64,000 nt of DNA from CAVSKL01 sp963728475 [NCBI: Candidatus Eiseniibacteriota bacterium] (GTDB taxonomy: Bacteria; Eisenbacteria; RBG-16-71-46; JABDJR01), in contig CAVSKL010000001.1 in NCBI GenBank assembly GCA_963728475.1, positions 620,001 through 684,000 of the forward strand. Reading direction: 5' to 3'. Shown one piece after another: positions 27,114-34,981 of the stretch. The notes beneath the pieces are model-generated. The model saw nothing but the letters and a program-made list of their open reading frames with translations. It did not search any database and was not told the origin of the DNA. Both the position numbers and the translations under genes were made by a program. Each line of letters opens with the position of its first letter. The first letter of the stretch is position 1.

Positions 27114-27440
27114 TTACCTCCGCGCCTCCAGCGCTTCCTTCGCGTTCGCTTCCAGCACCGCTTCCACGCAGCCGAAGAAGTTGAGCACGCACGGCACCCG
27201 GAGCGAGTAGAAGACCTGGGCGCCGCGCTTCTCGTCCCGCACGAGCCCGGTGTGCTTGAGGAGCGCCAGGTGCTTGGACACGGTGGAGACGTCCGCCCCC
27301 ACCATGGCGGTGAGGTCGCACACGCAGCGCTCGCCGCGCGAGAGCTCTTCCACCAGGAACATCCGGGTGGGGTGGGCCAATGCCTTGAGAATTGCCGCCC
27401 GGTTCCGATATCGGTCCGGGCCGTGGTCGCCGTTTATCAT
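27114..27440 (-). CDS. arsR: ArsR/SmtB family repressor
   Basis: 108-residue winged-helix repressor. GERCVCDLTAMVGADVSTVSKHLALL holds the CVC motif (Cys39 and Cys41) at the start of the recognition helix region, the typical As(III)/Sb(III) site. It should repress the permease-thioredoxin-arsF-arsG genes that follow and be released by arsenicals. Its stop is five bases from the permease ATG, whose ribosome-binding site is within the arsR end. The ATG is directly next to a perfect operator and 6-7 bases past the predicted -10, so the mRNA may be leaderless. Confidence 0.93.
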   Translation of the reverse strand: MINGDHGPDRYRNRAAILKALAHPTRMFLVEELSRGERCVCDLTAMVGADVSTVSKHLALLKHTGLVRDEKRGAQVFYSLRVPCVLNFFGCVEAVLEANAKEALEARR

Positions 27441-27464
27441 TTGGCTATTTTACCAAATAGCCAA
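27441..27464 (-). promoter_or_regulatory. ArsR operator: perfect 10-bp inverted repeat
   Basis: Arms TTGGCTATTT (27441-27450) and AAATAGCCAA (27455-27464) are perfect complements separated by four bases. The operator directly abuts the arsR ATG and covers the -10 element and most of the spacer, so binding would block RNA polymerase. Confidence 0.85.
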
Positions 27465-27474
27465 GTTTTGTCAA
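27447..27474 (-). promoter_or_regulatory. arsR operon promoter
   Basis: On the minus strand TTGACA (27474-27469) and TAAAAT (27452-27447) are 16 bp apart. Transcription would begin at about 27440, the first base of the arsR ATG, so the transcript would have almost no leader. The -10 element is inside the operator. Confidence 0.75.
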
Positions 27475-27598
27475 GGAGCCGATTCGGCCGGGAACCGGAC
27501 CGCTCCGTGGCCGGGGGCGGGCGCTCGAACTACCAATTATATCAAACACTTACAAACTCGCGCCCACCCCCGTCGGATGCCTCCGGGATTCCCCCCCC

Positions 27599-27626
27599 CT
27601 CGCCGGCCCGGGCCAAGGCCGGCGAG
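27599..27626. other. 10-bp inverted repeat downstream of DUF2231 gene
   Basis: CTCGCCGGCC and GGCCGGCGAG flank an eight-base loop, between the DUF2231 stop and the arsR promoter region. No T tract follows on either strand, so it is not a clear intrinsic terminator; it could be an mRNA 3'-end hairpin. The rest of 27475-27645 shows nothing else definite. Confidence 0.45.
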
Positions 27627-27645
27627 AATTGGGAGTCCCCCCGGC

Positions 27646-28203
27646 TCAATCGTCGTCGGCCTCCCCCGGGGCCTCGGACGGGGCCGCCGCGACCGGGAGG
27701 GGGGCATCGGCGGGCGATCCGATCAACGCCTGGACCCCGAACTCGTGAACCAACCGGCCGCCGTTGTGGGCGGTGTTGACGAGCACCAGGCTCCCGGCGG
27801 CGTAGAAGACGAGAAACGCCAGGTTCAGGACCAGCGCCGGGGCGCGGTCGAGCCTCTTCCGGAAGAGGGCCGGGCCGAGCAGGATCACCGCGAAGATCAC
27901 GGTGAGGGCGGTGAACACGGTCCGGGTGGTCTCGGCCAGGCTCTCGTGGGTCTCGATCACCGCGTTCACCTGCGCGGTGCGGTCGGCCAGCTCCGCCGCG
28001 GCCTCGCCGGTGGGGACGGCCACGTAGGTGGCGGCGGTGCCGAGCGCCATCAGGATGAGGGCGGCGGCCAGGAACCCCCGTCCCGACTTCCGCACCAGGC
28101 CGAGGATCAGGAAGACCGGCGCCGTCAGGAGGAGCGCGATCGGGAAGTGCACGATGAGGGGATGGAGGGCGTCCCAGCTCGGAACGGGCGGAAGTCCAAA
28201 CAT
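27646..28203 (-). CDS. DUF2231 family membrane protein
   Basis: 185-residue membrane protein with four hydrophobic segments. The N-terminal HPLIVHFPIALLL (about residues 13-25), with two His before the first helix, is the signature of DUF2231, a family suggested to bind heme or work in redox membranes; its function is not established. The C-terminal tail is an Ala/Pro/Asp stretch. AAGGAGA lies upstream of the ATG at 28203. It follows the rubrerythrin gene by 69 bp with a strong hairpin between them and is probably in the same transcription unit. Confidence 0.85.
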   Translation of the reverse strand: MFGLPPVPSWDALHPLIVHFPIALLLTAPVFLILGLVRKSGRGFLAAALILMALGTAATYVAVPTGEAAAELADRTAQVNAVIETHESLAETTRTVFTALTVIFAVILLGPALFRKRLDRAPALVLNLAFLVFYAAGSLVLVNTAHNGGRLVHEFGVQALIGSPADAPLPVAAAPSEAPGEADDD

Positions 28204-28235
28204 GACGGTCTCCTTACGATGGTGCGGGAGCGGAA

Positions 28236-28261
28236 GGCGCCGCCCTTCGGGGGGCGGCGCC
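28236..28261. other. Strong hairpin between rubrerythrin and DUF2231 genes
   Basis: GGCGCCGCCC (28236-28245) and GGGCGGCGCC (28252-28261) are a perfect 10-bp stem with a six-base loop. No T run follows it on the minus strand, so it more likely tunes or stabilises the mRNA than ends transcription. Confidence 0.55.
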
Positions 28262-28272
28262 GCCACCGGCCG

Positions 28273-28914
28273 TCAGCTCACCGTCTCGTACTTCTCCTTG
28301 GAGTTGAAGCAAGACACGCACTTCTCGAAGTCGAGGTTGGTGGTGGTGAAGCCGCAGACGCTGCACACGTAGAAGTCCGTCTTCGCCGTCCACGACCCGA
28401 GGTCCCCGGCCGCCTGGGCGTAGAGCTTGGCGTGCTCGGCCTCGGCCGTCTTGGCGAAGTTGAAGGTCCTGAGGGCGTCCTTGTTCTTCTCCGCCTTGGC
28501 CCGCTCGATGAACTCCGGATACATGGTGTCGCGCTCGTAGGTCTCGCCCTCGACCGCCGCCTGGAGGTTTTCCACGGTGGACTTCACCTCGGGCTTCACG
28601 ATCTCCGCCTTGGGCTCGCCCCCGAACTTCCTGATCACCTCGGCGTGGTTGCCGGCATGCACCTCCTCGGCCCGGGCGGCGGCGCGGAAGAGGCCGGCCG
28701 CGCCGGCGTAACCCTCGGAGTCGGCCTTGGCCGCGAAGGCGAGGTAGCGGGCGTGGGCATTGGACTCGCCGTTGAAGGCGGCCTGGAGGTTCTCCATGGT
28801 CTTGGCCGAGGCCTTGGCCTCCTTCTTGGCCGAGGCGGCGGTGGCCGCCGCGAGCCCCGTCCCCAGGACGAGGGCGAGGAACAACGAACGCTTGGCGAAC
28901 CGGGAAAGTCGCAT
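28273..28914 (-). CDS. Exported rubrerythrin
   Basis: 213-residue rubrerythrin, a di-iron protein that reduces hydrogen peroxide. It begins with a signal peptide (about 1-29, MRLSRFAKRS to ASA), unusual because most rubrerythrins are cytoplasmic. The ferritin-like domain contains the Glu/His ligand sets (NGESNAHARYLAFA at about 48, RAEEVHAGNH, EGETYERDTMYPEF, TAEAEHAKLY), and the C-terminal rubredoxin-like domain has CSVCGF and CVSC for one iron. The start at 28914 has GAAGGAGA upstream. A sigma-54 promoter and two upstream sites lie between it and the NtrC-type regulator gene, indicating inducible expression by that regulator. Confidence 0.92.
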   Translation of the reverse strand: MRLSRFAKRSLFLALVLGTGLAAATAASAKKEAKASAKTMENLQAAFNGESNAHARYLAFAAKADSEGYAGAAGLFRAAARAEEVHAGNHAEVIRKFGGEPKAEIVKPEVKSTVENLQAAVEGETYERDTMYPEFIERAKAEKNKDALRTFNFAKTAEAEHAKLYAQAAGDLGSWTAKTDFYVCSVCGFTTTNLDFEKCVSCFNSKEKYETVS

Positions 28915-28976
28915 GTGGGAATCTCCTTCTCCGCGGGCCGGTCCTCGGCCCGGAATACGTTCCGATCCGGTCACAC

Positions 28977-28992
28977 GCAACCGTCGTGCCAG
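28977..28992 (-). promoter_or_regulatory. Sigma-54 promoter of the rubrerythrin gene
   Basis: On the minus strand CTGGCACG (28992-28985) is followed at the right distance by TTGC (28980-28977), TGGCAC-N5-TTGC, matching the -24/-12 consensus at every core position. The start of transcription would be near 28965, giving a leader of about 50 nt. A six-base inverted repeat, CGTGCC/GGCACG, overlaps the -24 element. Confidence 0.85.
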
Positions 28993-29054
28993 TCCGGGAA
29001 GGCACGGCAACCCGTTGCGGGGCGGTCGCGCTCCCGCTCCACCGGCCGCGCGGC

Positions 29055-29102
29055 GTTCAAGAATTCGTACTCCGGGCAGCCGCCACGTTCGAGGATTCGT
29101 AC
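29055..29102 (-). promoter_or_regulatory. Two 16-bp sites, probable upstream activating sites for the NtrC-type regulator
   Basis: GTACGAATTCTTGAAC (29070-29055) and GTACGAATCCTCGAAC (29102-29087) are direct repeats on the minus strand with a 32-bp spacing, three helical turns. Each is an imperfect dyad (GTwC-A....T-GwAC). Centred about 97 and 130 bp before the predicted transcription start, they sit where enhancer-binding proteins act. Confidence 0.7.
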
Positions 29103-29121
29103 AGGGAGCGGGCGGCGGGCT

Positions 29122-30474
29122 TCAGATTCCGTACTTCTTGATCTTGTACGTCATGTCGCTCCGCGAGATCCCCAGCCGGCGGGCGGCCTGGGCTTGCACG
29201 CCGCCGGCGGCGCGCAACGCCCGGCGGATCATGTCCTGCTCCACCTCCTCCAGCGCCGTGCGGAGGTCGCCGCCGCGGCCGGAGTCCGGGGGAGGCGCCG
29301 GCGCTCCGCCGTCGGAGGCGAGCAGGAAGTCCTCGGGACCGATCTCGGGGCCTCGGGCGAGGATGCAGGCCCGCTCGATGAGGTTGCGCAGCTCCCTCAC
29401 GTTTCCCGGAAACCGGTAGGAGGCGAGCTTCTCGATCGCGGCGGGGCAAATGGTGCGGGGCTCGGTCTTGAGATCCACCGCCACCGCCCTGAGAAAGTGC
29501 TGAACCAGGAGAGGCAGGTCCCCCGGGCGTTCGCGAAGCGAGGGCACCGCCACCGGGACCACCGCCAGCCGGTAGTACAGGTCGTCCCGGAAGAGCCCTT
29601 CCTCCACCCGGGCGCGAAGATCGCGGTGGGTGGCGGCCAGGATCCGTACGTTCACGCGCCGGGGGGCGGTCGAGCCGAGCCGCACCACCTCGCCTTCCAC
29701 CAGGACCCTGAGAAGCTTCGCCTGAAGCGGCAGGGTCATCTCCGCCGCCTCGTCGAGGAACAGCGTCCCCTTGTCGGCGGCCTCGAACAGGCCCTGCCGG
29801 AGCCGGTCGGCGCCGGTGAACGCTCCCTTCTCGTGGCCGAAAAGCTCGCTGTCGAGAAGGGTCTCGGTGAAAGCGGCGCAGTTCACCGCCACGAACGGCT
29901 TCTCCGCCCGCGGGCTTCGCTCATGGATCGCGCGGGCCACCAGTTCCTTGCCGCTTCCGGTCTCCCCGGTGATGAGCACGGTCGCGCCGGTGGGGGCCAC
30001 GCGGTCGATCAGCTCCTGGAGCCGCCGCATGGCCGGGCTCTCCCCCACGATGTTCCCGCGCGCTCCGAGGCGGCTCACCGCCCCGCGCAGGGACGCGTTC
30101 TCGCGCAGAAGCTCGGTTCGCTCCAGCGCCCGGCGCACCACCACCCGGACCGCGTCCGGCTCGAACGGCTTGGGAATGAAGTCGAACGCCCCCCGCCGCA
30201 TCGCCTCCACCGCCAGCTCCACGGTGGTGTGGGCGGTGATCACCACCGTCGAGAGGGTGGGATCGAGCTCCCGGGCGGTGTCCAGGAGCGCCAGCCCCTC
30301 CCCGTCCGGCATGCGCTGGTCGGTCACCACCAGGTCGAAGGGCGCCCGTGCCATCTCCCGGCGCGCCGCTTCCACCCCCGAGGCCTCGGTCACCGCGTGA
30401 CCGCTCTCCTTGAGGATCATGCCCAGGATCCGCCGCATCCCCGCCTCGTCGTCCACCACCAGGATCCTCGCCAT
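29122..30474 (-). CDS. NtrC-family sigma-54-dependent response regulator
   Basis: 450-residue bacterial enhancer-binding protein. The receiver domain has DD at 8-9 and the phospho-acceptor Asp52 (VVTDQRMPDGEG). The AAA+ domain has Walker A GETGSGKE (170-177), the sigma-54-contacting loop GAFTGA (217-222), and GTLFLDEAAEM as Walker B. The C-terminal Fis-type helix-turn-helix ends KYGI. It is encoded directly after its histidine kinase (TAG and ATG are adjacent), so they are a two-component pair. The two repeats in the gap before the rubrerythrin gene are its most likely binding sites, which would make the rubrerythrin its local target. The signal is unknown. Confidence 0.93.
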   Translation of the reverse strand: MARILVVDDEAGMRRILGMILKESGHAVTEASGVEAARREMARAPFDLVVTDQRMPDGEGLALLDTARELDPTLSTVVITAHTTVELAVEAMRRGAFDFIPKPFEPDAVRVVVRRALERTELLRENASLRGAVSRLGARGNIVGESPAMRRLQELIDRVAPTGATVLITGETGSGKELVARAIHERSPRAEKPFVAVNCAAFTETLLDSELFGHEKGAFTGADRLRQGLFEAADKGTLFLDEAAEMTLPLQAKLLRVLVEGEVVRLGSTAPRRVNVRILAATHRDLRARVEEGLFRDDLYYRLAVVPVAVPSLRERPGDLPLLVQHFLRAVAVDLKTEPRTICPAAIEKLASYRFPGNVRELRNLIERACILARGPEIGPEDFLLASDGGAPAPPPDSGRGGDLRTALEEVEQDMIRRALRAAGGVQAQAARRLGISRSDMTYKIKKYGI

Positions 30475-31809
30475 CTACCCGCCCCCTTCCGCCGCCCCCG
30501 GCAGCGTCATCTCGAACCGGGTTCGTCCCGGCTCGTTCGCGGCCAGCCAAAGGTCCCCGCCGTGGGCGCGGGCGATATTGCGCGCCACCGCCAGCCCCAG
30601 TCCCGTCCCCCGCGGCTTGGTGGTGAAGAACGGCTCGAACAGCCGGTCCACCGTAGAGGGAGGGAGCGGCTCGCCCGGGTTCTCCACCCAGAGAACCAGG
30701 GTTTCGCCGGTTCTCTCCCCTCCCACCGTGACGGTGGCTCCTTCCGGCGACGCCTCGAAGGCGTTCAGCACCAGGTTCAAGAGGGCCTGGTGGACCTGGA
30801 ACGGGTCCACCCGGACCGGGCCGTCTCCGGCCGCCTTCACCGCCAGATCGAGCCCGCGCTCCGCGGCCCGCGCCCGGGCCACCGCGGTGAGGTACTCCAG
30901 CACCTCCCGGAGCGGGATCTCCTTGCGCTCGGGGTCGCGGATCCGGGCGTAGGCCAGGAAGTCGGTGGTGAGCTTCTCCAGGCGCCGGGCCTCCCCGAGC
31001 ACGATCCGCCGCATCTCCTCCGGCTGCGCCCCGTCCTCCGCCGGGTCCCCGGCCGGGAGGCCCAGGAGCCGGGCCGAACTCAAGATCATCGCCACCGGGT
31101 TCCGGATCTCGTGGGCGATGGCGCTGGAGAGCCGCCCCACCGCCGCCAGCTTCTCCTCTTCCACCAGCCGGTCCCGGGTCCGTTCCAGCTCGGCCAGACT
31201 CCGCTCCAGGCGCGCAGTGTCGCGGCGGTGCTGATCGGAAAAGAACCCGACCACCGCCCCCACCACCGCATAGATGAGGATGATGGTGGCCGCTTCGTAG
31301 AACTCGATGGGTCTGAGCGGGGGATGGGCCCGGTAATAGATGCCGAGCTCCAAGAAAGTGAGCACGGCGGCGCAGGCCACCACCAGGACGACCCCGGCGC
31401 GGCGGAAGCGGAAGGCGGCGGCCACGATGGGCATGAGCATGAGCACGGCGTAGTGGGCGTCCTCGAACCCCCCCACCACCGCGATCAGAAAGGCGAAGCC
31501 CAGCTTGAACCAGACCGAGACCACCGGGTAGGCCCGAAGCGCCGCGGGGTGGAATTGCGCCCCCCGGCCCTGGAGCGCGGTCAGTTCCACGGTCTGGATG
31601 AAGAAGAAGACCGCGATGGCGGCGAACGCCTGGCGGGAGGGCACGCCGAGAACGGAGCTGAATCCCAGGTGGACCAGGAGCAGCGCGGCCAAGACCACCA
31701 GGTTGAGCCCGATCAGGATCGATTCCTGGCGCCGGAACCGGGCGAACTCGCCCGGCGCTCCCGCGGCGGCAGCGGGAGGATAGAGCACCCGGTCCAAGGT
31801 CTGGGTCAT
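30475..31809 (-). CDS. Membrane sensor histidine kinase
   Basis: 444-residue sensor kinase. The first 190 residues hold about six hydrophobic segments and no obvious periplasmic sensing domain, so the signal is probably sensed in or near the membrane. The dimerisation box has the phospho-accepting His233 (SSAIAHEIRNPVA). The ATPase domain shows the N box (LLNLVLNAFEASPEG), G1 (VENPGEP in place of DNGxG), the F box (LFEPFFTTKPRGTGLGLAVA) and G2. The ORF extends upstream to 31986 but ATG 31807-31809 begins the natural N-terminus (MTQTLDRVLY). Partner of the downstream NtrC-type regulator. Confidence 0.92.
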   Translation of the reverse strand: MTQTLDRVLYPPAAAAGAPGEFARFRRQESILIGLNLVVLAALLLVHLGFSSVLGVPSRQAFAAIAVFFFIQTVELTALQGRGAQFHPAALRAYPVVSVWFKLGFAFLIAVVGGFEDAHYAVLMLMPIVAAAFRFRRAGVVLVVACAAVLTFLELGIYYRAHPPLRPIEFYEAATIILIYAVVGAVVGFFSDQHRRDTARLERSLAELERTRDRLVEEEKLAAVGRLSSAIAHEIRNPVAMILSSARLLGLPAGDPAEDGAQPEEMRRIVLGEARRLEKLTTDFLAYARIRDPERKEIPLREVLEYLTAVARARAAERGLDLAVKAAGDGPVRVDPFQVHQALLNLVLNAFEASPEGATVTVGGERTGETLVLWVENPGEPLPPSTVDRLFEPFFTTKPRGTGLGLAVARNIARAHGGDLWLAANEPGRTRFEMTLPGAAEGGG

Positions 31810-32057
31810 GTCGCCGTCTCTCCGGCGCCTCGGGCGCCGCTCGGCATGGGGGCCGATTCGCCGCGGACGCGGCGCACGGTGAGTATAGCGTGACGGGAGG
31901 GCGCCGCCGCCGGGAACCGCCGGCCCCGGCGCGGGCTTCCCCCGGGCTCCTTCCCCTCCGGCCGGGTACACAACCGCCCCGTCCATGTTACTCTCCGAAA
32001 CTTTGCCTCCCGGCGGTGGCGACGCCGGCGGGGGGGAGACGGGGACGGCGGCATCTC

Positions 32058-32513
32058 ATGGAATCGCCCACGCTCACTGGACGGAGGGAATACGCCCGCG
32101 CGATGTTGAGCTTCGACACGCCGATCACCTACCTGCGTACGGGTGTGATCTACCTGGTCCTCAGTTTCCCCGCCTGGGGAATGCTCGTCACCGGTCAGAT
32201 CATGACCGTCCACGACGTCCAGTTCCTGGTCTCGCTGGTGGGGCTCCCTCTGGGCGGGATCTTTCTCTATTACTCGCACCGGAAGTTCCCTCTCCCCGGC
32301 CGCGCGGGCATCGCGGTCCGGATCGCCTTCATCGACTTCGTGTTCGTGGTTTTCCTCGGGTTCTTCTACACCGGTTTCCGGATGGGGGTCCGCGCGCTGC
32401 TCACCGCGGTCGAATTCTGCGAGATGGCGGCGGGCTACCTGGCGCTGCTCACCGCGGTGTTCGCGGTGGCCTCTCTCTTCCAGGACCGGCCGGCCTCGGA
32501 CGGGGAAGCCTGA
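32058..32513 (+). CDS. Small four-helix membrane protein of unknown function
   Basis: 151-residue protein with four hydrophobic segments (about residues 28-50, 58-72, 85-105 and 117-138) and a short charged tail. I do not recognise a family. It lies 3 bp before the ClC channel gene and is almost surely co-transcribed with it, so it might be a small partner of the channel. ATG 32103 (MLSFDTPIT) is an alternative start. The gap of about 250 bp to the divergent histidine kinase gene shows no obvious promoter. Confidence 0.7.
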   Translation: MESPTLTGRREYARAMLSFDTPITYLRTGVIYLVLSFPAWGMLVTGQIMTVHDVQFLVSLVGLPLGGIFLYYSHRKFPLPGRAGIAVRIAFIDFVFVVFLGFFYTGFRMGVRALLTAVEFCEMAAGYLALLTAVFAVASLFQDRPASDGEA

Positions 32514-32516
32514 GCC

Positions 32517-34607
32517 ATGGATCCGGCACCGCACCCGCACACCTTCGTCCGCCGGAGCCGGATCGCGCTCCGCCAGGCGGAGCGGCGCCTGGGGGCGGTG
32601 GGGGGCTTCCTCCGCACGCCGGAGAACACGGTCACCCTGGCGGTGGCGGCGGTCATCGGCATCCTGGCCGGACTGGGCGCGGTCGTCCTCCGAGCCCTCA
32701 TCATCGCGTTCCAGAAGGCGGGCTACGGGCTCGCCTCCCCCACCGTGGCCTACCTCGCCTCGCTTCCCTGGTACCTGAAGCTGCTCATCCCCACCGTGGG
32801 CGGACTCGGGGTCGGGTTCATCGTGCGCTACTTCGCTCCCGAAGCGAAGGGGCACGGCGTGCCCGAGGTGATGGAGGCGGTGGCGGTCAAGGGGGGCATG
32901 ATCCGCAAGCGGGTTTCGGTGGCCAAGGCGGTGGCCTCGGCGCTCAGCATCGCCAGCGGCGGTTCCACCGGCCGCGAGGGGCCGATCATCCAGATCGGCG
33001 CCGCCATCGGCTCCACCCTGGGCCGCTACGTCGGACTCAATCCCCAGCGGGTGAAGGTCTACGTGGCCTGCGGCGCCGCCGCCGGGATCGCGGCCGCCTT
33101 CAACGCCCCCCTCGCCGGAGCCATCTTCGCCGCCGAGATCATCCTCGCCGACTTCGGGGTGCCGCGCCTGGGGCCGGTGGTGGTGGCGGCGGTGGCGGCC
33201 ACCGCCATGTCCCGATCCCTCCTCGGCGACCAGCGCGCGTTCGTGGTCCCCACCTACGACCTGCGCTCGGCCTGGGAGTTCATCCCCTACACGTTGCTGG
33301 GGCTCCTGAGCGGGGTGACCGGCGCCGCCTTCATCAAGGTGCTCTACTGGATCGAGGACCGCTTCGACGGCAGCCCCATTCCACGGGTGCTCCGGCCGGC
33401 CACCGGCGGCCTCCTGGTGGGAGCGATCTCGCTGGGGGTGCCCCAGATCCTGGGGATCGGCTACGAGGGGATCACCAAGGCGGTCACCGGCCAGGGGGTG
33501 TGGTACGTGCTCCTGGGGTTGGCCCTCGCCAAGCTGGTCGCCACCAGCATCACCCTGGGCTCGGGGGGATCGGGCGGCATCTTCGCGCCGAGTCTCTTCC
33601 TGGGCGCCACCGTGGGCGGCGCCCTCGGGCAGGTCGTTCACAGCCTCTTTCCCGACCTGACCGCCTCCCACGGCGCCTACGCCCTGGTCGGCATGGGCGG
33701 GCTGGTGGCCGCCACCACCCACGCCCCCATCACCGCCATCCTCATCCTGTTCGAGATGACCGGGAGCTACAAGATCATGCTTCCCCTCATGTTCACCGTG
33801 GTGGGCGCGGTCCTGGTGAGCTCACGGCTGAACCGGGAATCGATCTATACCGAGAAGCTCACCCGGCGCGGGCTCAACGTGCGGGCCGGGCGCGAGATGA
33901 ACGTGTTGCGGGCGCAGAAGGTGAGCGAGGTCATGACCGAGGCGTCCGAGGTCTTCCAGCTCAACTCCCCCCTCTCCTCGCTGGTCAGCCGGGCGGTGGA
34001 GAGCCCGCGCACCCAGTTCTTCGTGAAGGACGACCAGGACAAGCTGGTGGGGGTGATCCACGCCGGCGAGGTCCGCCGCGTGCTCTTCGACCAGAGCCTC
34101 ACCGATCTCATCATCGCCGCCGACCTGGTGGAGCCTTTGAGCTTCTATCTCTACCCCGAGGACACCCTGGACCAGGCCATGCGCCTCTTCGGCGAGACCG
34201 CGAGCGAGGAGATCGCGGTGGTCGAGCGCGGCGATCCCGCCAAGCTCCTCGGGGTCATCTCCCGAGGCGACTGCATCGACGCCTACAACCGCGCGATCAG
34301 CCGCCTGGACGCGGCCGGCGAGATCGCCTACGGAAGCCGCCTCCTGGGCCGGACGCGCGAGATCACCGTTTCCGAGGGCTTCCATCTGGTGGAGCTCGAG
34401 GCCCCCTCCGCGTTCCACGGAAAGGACCTCAAGAGTCTGGAACTGCCCGCCCGCCACGGGGTGCAGGTGCTCCTGGTCCGGCGTAGCATGGGCAATCGTG
34501 AGGAGTTCCAGACCGTCCCTCCCCGGGCCGACCTGGTTCTCAAACCCGCCGACCGCCTCATCCTGGCCGGTTCGCCGGAGGCGGTTTCCCGATTCCGGAG
34601 CCTTTGA
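32517..34607 (+). CDS. ClC-family chloride channel/antiporter with CBS and TrkA-C-like domains
   Basis: 696-residue membrane protein. The ClC signature STGREGPIIQIGAAIGS (about residue 154-170) with the gating Glu of GREGP, and GSGGSGGIFAPSLFLGA (about 348-364), give the selectivity elements, spread over about 10 membrane helices. Two CBS domains follow (EVMTEASEVFQLNSPLSSL and LVEPLSFYLYPEDTLDQA), and the last 90 residues resemble a TrkA-C domain (ITVSEGFHLVELEAPSAFHG to PADRLILAGS). CBS and TrkA-C regions usually bind nucleotides and regulate ion flux; whether this one is a channel or a proton exchanger cannot be told. It follows the small membrane protein by 3 bp. Confidence 0.9.
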   Translation: MDPAPHPHTFVRRSRIALRQAERRLGAVGGFLRTPENTVTLAVAAVIGILAGLGAVVLRALIIAFQKAGYGLASPTVAYLASLPWYLKLLIPTVGGLGVGFIVRYFAPEAKGHGVPEVMEAVAVKGGMIRKRVSVAKAVASALSIASGGSTGREGPIIQIGAAIGSTLGRYVGLNPQRVKVYVACGAAAGIAAAFNAPLAGAIFAAEIILADFGVPRLGPVVVAAVAATAMSRSLLGDQRAFVVPTYDLRSAWEFIPYTLLGLLSGVTGAAFIKVLYWIEDRFDGSPIPRVLRPATGGLLVGAISLGVPQILGIGYEGITKAVTGQGVWYVLLGLALAKLVATSITLGSGGSGGIFAPSLFLGATVGGALGQVVHSLFPDLTASHGAYALVGMGGLVAATTHAPITAILILFEMTGSYKIMLPLMFTVVGAVLVSSRLNRESIYTEKLTRRGLNVRAGREMNVLRAQKVSEVMTEASEVFQLNSPLSSLVSRAVESPRTQFFVKDDQDKLVGVIHAGEVRRVLFDQSLTDLIIAADLVEPLSFYLYPEDTLDQAMRLFGETASEEIAVVERGDPAKLLGVISRGDCIDAYNRAISRLDAAGEIAYGSRLLGRTREITVSEGFHLVELEAPSAFHGKDLKSLELPARHGVQVLLVRRSMGNREEFQTVPPRADLVLKPADRLILAGSPEAVSRFRSL

Positions 34608-34659
34608 CTCCCGTTTCCGGGGGAATCTCCACGCCGGGGAGGCTTTCCTCCGGAACCGC

Positions 34660-34688
34660 TTGACATCCTCCCCTCCTCGTCCTTCAAT
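34660..34688 (+). promoter_or_regulatory. Putative promoter in the 374-bp gap after the ClC gene
   Basis: TTGACA (34660-34665) and TTCAAT (34683-34688) are 17 bp apart and face the first secreted-protein gene. A transcript from here would carry a leader of about 290 nt. A run of eight T (34792-34799) lies in that leader; I find no convincing stem before it. The rest of the gap shows nothing definite. Confidence 0.4.
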
Positions 34689-34981
34689 GAAAGTCCCCCC
34701 CTCGAGAGCCCTGGAGAGGCTGACGCGGTCTCTGGCGGCGGATCGGGCCTGACGCCGCCCGGATACGGTCCTGGAGCGGTTCCCCCTCGGGTTTTTTTTC
34801 GTGGACGGCCTCCGGAATGATCGGGACGGCCTCGCCGCCGGACTTCTTCCACCGGCGCTCACCGAGCCCTCGACGAGATCCTCCCGGACCGTTGCCCAGG
34901 CGTCCACGCCGACGCCGGTGCGCGCTTCCCTTGCCACGCGCTTCGGCGGTGCCCGCAGGGCTTACGAAGGGAGCGCCCGTC

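Noticed and set aside
27599-27626. Intrinsic terminator after DUF2231
   Set aside because: The stem is perfect, but neither strand shows a T tract after it, so I list it only as a hairpin.
34687-34752. Leader peptide of 21 residues in the 374-bp gap
   Set aside because: The ATG lies before the predicted transcription start and has no ribosome-binding site.
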